Assembly: GCA_007120095.1 (NCBI GenBank)
Contig: SKOM01000239.1
Span: 1 to 15,524, forward strand
Source: Candidatus Competibacteraceae bacterium
GTDB taxonomy: Bacteria; Pseudomonadota; Gammaproteobacteria; Competibacterales; Competibacteraceae
Direction: 5' to 3'
Length of the DNA stretch: 15,524 nucleotides
Below the pieces are notes generated by a model, which saw only the letters and a program-made list of their open reading frames with translations, was not told the origin of the DNA and did no database searches. Each line of letters starts with the position of its first letter. The stretch's first letter is position 1. This document shows, piece by piece, positions 12,930 through 15,524 of the stretch. A program made the position numbers and the translations under genes.

Positions 12930-13016
12930 TGTCATGCCGGCAACGCCCACCGCGACTACCTGCACAAGAACTCAACCGCGATCAGCCAAAACCACGCGAT
13001 AGTGTATATCGAGAAT
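12930..13016 (+). pseudogene. Internal fragment of an IS200/IS605-family TnpB (OrfB)
   Basis: About 29 codons read NAHRDYLHKNSTAIS followed by QNHAIVYIE. This is the conserved TnpB stretch (typically NxRxDxLHKxST..I...N..I..ED) that ends at the catalytic Glu of the RuvC-II motif. Everything N-terminal of it, and the whole zinc-finger and RuvC-III end, are gone. It begins within a few bases of the fcl stop codon and runs directly into the element's right-end hairpin, so an internal deletion joined the two. The frame is open from inside fcl, but that is accidental. It cannot encode an active nuclease. Confidence 0.7.
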
Positions 13017-13046
13017 CGCCATCCTTCAGGGCGGCGAGGATGTCAA
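13016..13046 (+). mobile_element. IS200/IS605-type right end (hairpin plus cleavage tetranucleotide)
   Basis: TCGCC (13016-13020) pairs with GGCGA (13033-13037). After one mismatch and a wobble pair, an inner TCC/GGG stem closes a TTCA loop. Then comes GGATGTCAA, ending in TCAA (13043-13046), the right cleavage tetranucleotide known for IS608. Sequences of the form CCTTCAGGGCGG..GAGGATGTCAA are common at right ends of this family. It lies directly after the TnpB fragment in the expected order. The left end and tnpA are not found in the window. Confidence 0.65.
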
Positions 13047-13148
13047 GTGCTCAGCCATAAGCTGCAAATGGCCGATGCCCTGATTGCTGCAACGGCGCTC
13101 TCTCTGGGCACGACACTGGTTATGCAAGCCTTAATATTTAAGCGATAG
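13047..13148 (+). pseudogene. C-terminal scrap of a PIN-domain (VapC-like) toxin
   Basis: Immediately after the IS right end the frame reads LSHKLQMADALIAATALSLG then TTLV. The ADALIAATAL..G..LV pattern is the C-terminal helix and strand of VapC-type PIN-domain ribonucleases, carrying the conserved Asp of the active site. The expected continuation (TRNxxDF) is absent; the frame instead ends MQALIFKR and stop at 13146-13148. The N-terminal two-thirds and any antitoxin gene are missing. It probably marks a toxin gene interrupted by the IS and then eroded. It is about 25 recognisable residues, so the family call is tentative. Confidence 0.55.
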
Positions 13149-13276
13149 CTGTCCGCCCTAGCCGCCTGTTGCAACGCGGGCACGGCTACGGCTATTGTGT
13201 TCAACCTGAGCTCAAACGAACGGAGGATCGGGATTGGGCGGCGTGACCGTGCGACGCATGCTAGTGCTGTGCCTTT

Positions 13277-13294
13277 CCACCCTGAGAAGGGTGG
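13277..13294 (+). repeat. Perfect 7-bp hairpin with GAGA tetraloop upstream of ybgC
   Basis: CCACCCT-GAGA-AGGGTGG forms a perfect 7-bp GC-rich stem with a GNRA loop, 17 bases before the ybgC ATG. No T-run follows, so a standard intrinsic terminator is unlikely. It could be a second IS200/IS605-type end remnant, given the one 230 bases upstream, or a structure in the ybgC-tol leader. The remainder of 13149-13311 holds no gene or promoter I can support. Confidence 0.5.
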
Positions 13295-13311
13295 GTATCC
13301 CGCGCAAACTG

Positions 13312-13719
13312 ATGACATCTTTTCGCTGGCCTGCCCGTATCTACTATGAAGACACCGACAGCGGTGGTGTTGTGTATTATGCTAATTACCTCAAATTCAT
13401 GGAGCGTGCCCGAACTGAGTGGCTGCGTCATCTTGGTTATGGGCAGCAGATGTTATGCGACCGGCACAATCGGCTATTTGTGGTAAGGGCGCTGAGCATT
13501 GAGTATGATCGCCCGGCGCGATTGGACGACGCCTTACAGGTGACCGTTGATATTGCAGCGGTGCGTCCGGCCAGTTTGCTGTTTGCACAGGAAATATTGA
13601 CAGAGGCCGGGGTGACTTTGTGTCGTGCTCAAGTTCGGGTAGCCTGTGTCAACAGCACCACGCTGCGTCCGAGCGCCTTACCCGAGTCACTGAAAAGAGA
13701 GATCATTGATGGGGACTGA
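13312..13719 (+). CDS. ybgC: Tol-Pal system-associated acyl-CoA thioesterase YbgC
   Basis: 135 residues (E. coli 134), a hot-dog fold thioesterase. The signature WPARIYYEDTDSGGVVYYANYLKFMERARTEWLR contains catalytic Asp16 and lies at the N-terminus as usual. A central VVRALSIEYDRPARLDD strand and a C-terminal RAQVRVACVN strand follow. In E. coli it acts on acyl-CoA or acyl-ACP and is co-transcribed with tolQRAB-pal, though it is dispensable for Tol function. The ATG at 13312 fits homologues; the frame extends upstream to a TTG at 13234 without family similarity. No obvious Shine-Dalgarno precedes the ATG; a perfect hairpin lies just upstream. Its last 11 bases overlap tolQ. Confidence 0.95.
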   Translation: MTSFRWPARIYYEDTDSGGVVYYANYLKFMERARTEWLRHLGYGQQMLCDRHNRLFVVRALSIEYDRPARLDDALQVTVDIAAVRPASLLFAQEILTEAGVTLCRAQVRVACVNSTTLRPSALPESLKREIIDGD

Positions 13720-14425
13720 AGCCTCTTTTGCCCAAATGGTGCTCAACGCCAGTTTTGTTGTGCAGCTCATTGTTTTATTGCTTATTGTGGTCTCGATATT
13801 ATCGTGGGCAGCGATTTTTAAGAAGCGCATGGCATTGCGTCATGCCCGACGCGCCGCTGATGCTTTTGAAGATGAGTTCTGGTCAGGCACGGATCTGAAA
13901 GCACTTTACACCCGCCTGCATCATCGTGAGGATGATGCAGGCGGCTTGGAAGCCATGTTCCTGGCGGGTTTTCAAGAATTTCTCCGCCAACGCCAACGCG
14001 GGGTCATCGATCCCGAGCAAATTGCCGGCGGTGCCCAGCGCGCCATGCGTGCGGCACTGGCGCGGGAAGCCGAAGAACTGGATGTGCACTTGCCCATGCT
14101 CGCCACGGTAGGATCCACCAGCCCCTACATCGGTCTTTTTGGGACGGTTTGGGGCATTATGAATGCCTTTAGAGCCTTGAGTGGTGCTCATACCGCAACG
14201 CTGACTCAAGTTGCACCGGGCATTGCCGAGGCCTTGATTACCACTGCATTGGGGTTGATTGCGGCCATTCCGGCAGTCATTGCCTACAACCGTGCCAGCA
14301 GCGATGTTGATCGGTTGCTCGCACGTTACGAAATGTTTAGCGATGAGTTTATTAACATTTTGCAACGTCAATCGCAACGCTTGCAGCACCACGCAGAACA
14401 AGTGGGCACGGGGGGGAACTCATGA
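13709..14425 (+). CDS. tolQ: Tol-Pal system proton-motor subunit TolQ
   Basis: 238 residues (E. coli 230), an inner-membrane protein of the ExbB/MotA type. Three spans are visible: VVQLIVLLLIVVSILSWAAIF near the N-terminus; LATVGSTSPYIGLFGTVWGIMNAF in the middle, with the conserved GLFGTVWGIM; and ALITTALGLIAAIPAVIAYN. A large cytoplasmic loop lies between the first two. With TolR it forms the ion channel that energises TolA for outer-membrane constriction at division. ATG 13709 is preceded by a TTG at 13706 in frame and by AGAGAGA. It overlaps ybgC by 11 bases and tolR by 4 (ATGA), so the operon is tightly coupled. Confidence 0.96.
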   Translation: MGTEASFAQMVLNASFVVQLIVLLLIVVSILSWAAIFKKRMALRHARRAADAFEDEFWSGTDLKALYTRLHHREDDAGGLEAMFLAGFQEFLRQRQRGVIDPEQIAGGAQRAMRAALAREAEELDVHLPMLATVGSTSPYIGLFGTVWGIMNAFRALSGAHTATLTQVAPGIAEALITTALGLIAAIPAVIAYNRASSDVDRLLARYEMFSDEFINILQRQSQRLQHHAEQVGTGGNS

Positions 14426-14853
14426 ACAGTATCCGTTCCATACGGCGTAAGCCGGTGGCAGAGATCAATATGGTGCCCTACATTGATGTTGTTTTGGTGC
14501 TGCTGATGATTTTTATGATGACAGCGCCGCTGATTAACCAAGGTGTGGAAATTGATCTGCCACAAGTTGATACTGAGCCTCTGCCCCCTGAGGATTTGCA
14601 AACGCTGGTGCTCGAAGTTGACCGGGACGGTGTATATTATCTTTATGTACTTAGCGAAGAGCGGGTGGCATTGGATGCCACTCAGATCCGCCCGCGTGCT
14701 GCTGCCATACTTCGAGCGGCACCCCAGACTTTGGTGGTGGTGCGTGCTGATGCGGCTGTAGACTATGGTCGAGTGATTCACGCTATGGGGTTATTGCAAC
14801 AAGCGGGTGCCCCCCGCGTGGGTCTGGCGACTCGACCGCCGGAAGACCGTTGA
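14422..14853 (+). CDS. tolR: Tol-Pal system proton-motor subunit TolR
   Basis: 143 residues (E. coli 142), of the ExbD/TolR family. A short cytoplasmic N-terminus RSIRRKPVAEINMVPYIDVVL leads into the single span VVLVLLMIFMMTAPL, which contains the essential proton-carrying Asp22. The periplasmic domain follows: GVEIDLPQVDTEPLPPEDLQTLVLEVDRDGVYYL, then PQTLVVVRADAAVDYGRVIHAMGLLQQAGAPRVGLAT. The ATG shares ATGA with the tolQ stop. It is followed after 18 bases by tolA. The gene is complete and looks functional. Confidence 0.96.
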   Translation: MNSIRSIRRKPVAEINMVPYIDVVLVLLMIFMMTAPLINQGVEIDLPQVDTEPLPPEDLQTLVLEVDRDGVYYLYVLSEERVALDATQIRPRAAAILRAAPQTLVVVRADAAVDYGRVIHAMGLLQQAGAPRVGLATRPPEDR

Positions 14854-14871
14854 CTACGGAGTCGCCCATAG

Positions 14872-15524
14872 ATGCCCAGCGCACGGCGCTATCATTATCA
14901 AAACACTGTGGCGATCGGCTTATCGTTGGTTTTGCACGGCGTTTTGGCGGTGGTCGTACTGGGTCTGCTGGATAGCTCATCACGTCCACCGGTTATTGTC
15001 GCGGACGCGGCCCCGATTCCCGCTGTGGTCATCGATGAGGCCCATATTGAAGCTGAGTTGCGGCGCATCGCCGCTGTAGAGGCTGAACTCCAGCGCCAGG
15101 AAGAGCAGCGCCGTGCCGAAGAACGCCGCCGCGCCGAAGAAGCCGAGCGTCAGCGCCAGGAAGAGCAGCGTCGTGCCGAAGAAGCCGAACTCCAGCGCCA
15201 GGAAGAACAGCGTCGTGCCGAGGAACGCCGTGCCGAAGAGGCCGAGCGCCAGCGCCAGGAAGAGCAGCGCCGTGCCGAAGAAGCCGAACGCCAGCGTCAG
15301 GAAGAGCAGCGCCGTGCCGAAGAAGCCGAACGCCAGCGTCAGGAAGAACAGCGTCGTGCCGAGGAACGCCGTGCCGAAGAGGCCGAACGTCAGCGCCAGG
15401 AAGAACAGCGCCGTGCCGAAGAACGCCGCCGCGCCGAAGAGGCCGAACGTCAGCGCCAGGAAGAGCAGCGCCGTGCCGAAGAACGCCGCCGCGCCGAAGA
15501 GGCCGAACGTCAGCGCCAGGAAGA
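14872..15524 (+). CDS. tolA: Tol-Pal system protein TolA, N-terminal part (window edge)
   Basis: 217 codons, open to the window end; the C-terminal domain lies outside. The ATG at 14872 follows an in-frame TAG directly, so the start is fixed; CGGAG is ten bases upstream. A short basic cytoplasmic end is followed by one membrane span, VAIGLSLVLHGVLAVVVLGLL, with Ser18 and His22 spaced SxxxH exactly as in E. coli TolA, the residues that contact TolQ/TolR. A Pro/Val linker leads at about residue 71 into a highly regular helix of Ala, Glu, Arg and Gln. This corresponds to TolA domain II, normally Ala/Lys-rich, which spans the periplasm. Here Lys is entirely absent from the repeat and Arg/Gln replace it. 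Order ybgC-tolQ-tolR-tolA confirms identity. Confidence 0.93.
   Translation, partial: MPSARRYHYQNTVAIGLSLVLHGVLAVVVLGLLDSSSRPPVIVADAAPIPAVVIDEAHIEAELRRIAAVEAELQRQEEQRRAEERRRAEEAERQRQEEQRRAEEAELQRQEEQRRAEERRAEEAERQRQEEQRRAEEAERQRQEEQRRAEEAERQRQEEQRRAEERRAEEAERQRQEEQRRAEERRRAEEAERQRQEEQRRAEERRRAEEAERQRQE
15082..15524 (+). repeat. Modular 42/57/60-base in-frame tandem repeat in tolA
   Basis: Eight full units and one partial unit. The core is AERQRQEEQRRAEE (14 residues, 42 bases), optionally extended by RRAEE (57 bases) or RRRAEE (60 bases). Unit starts: 15082 (60), 15142 (42), 15184 (57), 15241 (42), 15283 (42), 15325 (57), 15382 (60), 15442 (60), 15502 (partial). Units 1 and 3 have AEL in place of AER. 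Synonymous changes (CGC/CGT, GAA/GAG) recur in blocks, which suggests duplication of multi-unit segments. The array continues past the window end, so copy number is unknown. Confidence 0.92.

Noticed and set aside
12777..13148. A 123-codon intact gene overlapping the fcl end
   Set aside because: The first 50 codons are fcl read out of frame; the rest is TnpB scrap, IS right end and PIN scrap joined by chance into one frame.
13190..13311. Further coding remnant (frames reading YCVQPELKRTEDRD and AVPFHPEKGGYPA)
   Set aside because: Both look vaguely protein-like but I could not assign a family, so they are left as unsupported debris.
13043..13318. 91-codon - strand frame in the ybgC upstream region
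   Set aside because: Antisense to the PIN remnant and hairpin; no ribosome site or family resemblance.
15082..15524. CRISPR array
   Set aside because: The repeats are contiguous and in frame within tolA, with no unique spacers.

Overview
The window reads as chromosome of a purple sulfur-type gammaproteobacterium (order Chromatiales; I cannot settle Chromatiaceae versus Ectothiorhodospiraceae). Two things support this. The left end carries tandem genes for peripheral (LH2) bacteriochlorophyll antenna polypeptides of the Phaeospirillum molischianum type. The rest is a classical gammaproteobacterial envelope and PTS-Ntr gene order (kdsD-lptCAB-rpoN-hpf-ptsN-rapZ-HPr-EI, and ybgC-tolQRA).

Region 1 (1-1440, + strand): antenna array in the order alpha(partial)-beta-alpha-beta-alpha-alpha. 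It arose by tandem duplication of a beta-alpha cassette. The third alpha has a long acidic tail, and a fourth, divergent alpha starts inside the stop codon of the third. Region 2 (1441-1871) is a gene-poor 431-base stretch with inverted repeats, a possible 34-residue membrane peptide and a strong-looking sigma70-type promoter before the phasin gene. Region 3 (1872-2351, +) is a PHA-granule phasin gene.

Region 4 (2379-11879, - strand): one long run of mostly overlapping or closely spaced genes. In transcription order they are tolC, kdsD, lptC, lptA, lptB, rpoN, hpf, ptsN, a possible 56-codon ORF, rapZ, HPr and enzyme I. It combines LPS synthesis and transport, sigma54 and the nitrogen-type phosphotransfer chain (EI to HPr to EIIA-Ntr). 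kdsC, normally between kdsD and lptC, is absent. HPr has Asn where the HprK-target serine would be, and no hprK gene is present.

Region 5 (11950-12927, +): a GDP-L-fucose synthase gene without a gmd neighbour, divergent from tolC. Region 6 (12928-13311): a gene graveyard with a TnpB scrap, an IS200/IS605-type right end, a C-terminal scrap of a PIN-domain (VapC-like) toxin, and a perfect GNRA-loop hairpin. Region 7 (13312-15524, +): ybgC-tolQ-tolR-tolA of the Tol-Pal envelope-constriction system. tolA runs off the end inside a striking modular Glu/Arg/Gln repeat.

No rRNA, tRNA or CRISPR array was seen. I did not identify a wholly new multi-gene system. The most unusual items are the antenna array with its unpaired, translationally coupled alpha gene, the TolA repeat, the small ORF filling the ptsN-rapZ gap, and the transposon/toxin remnant.
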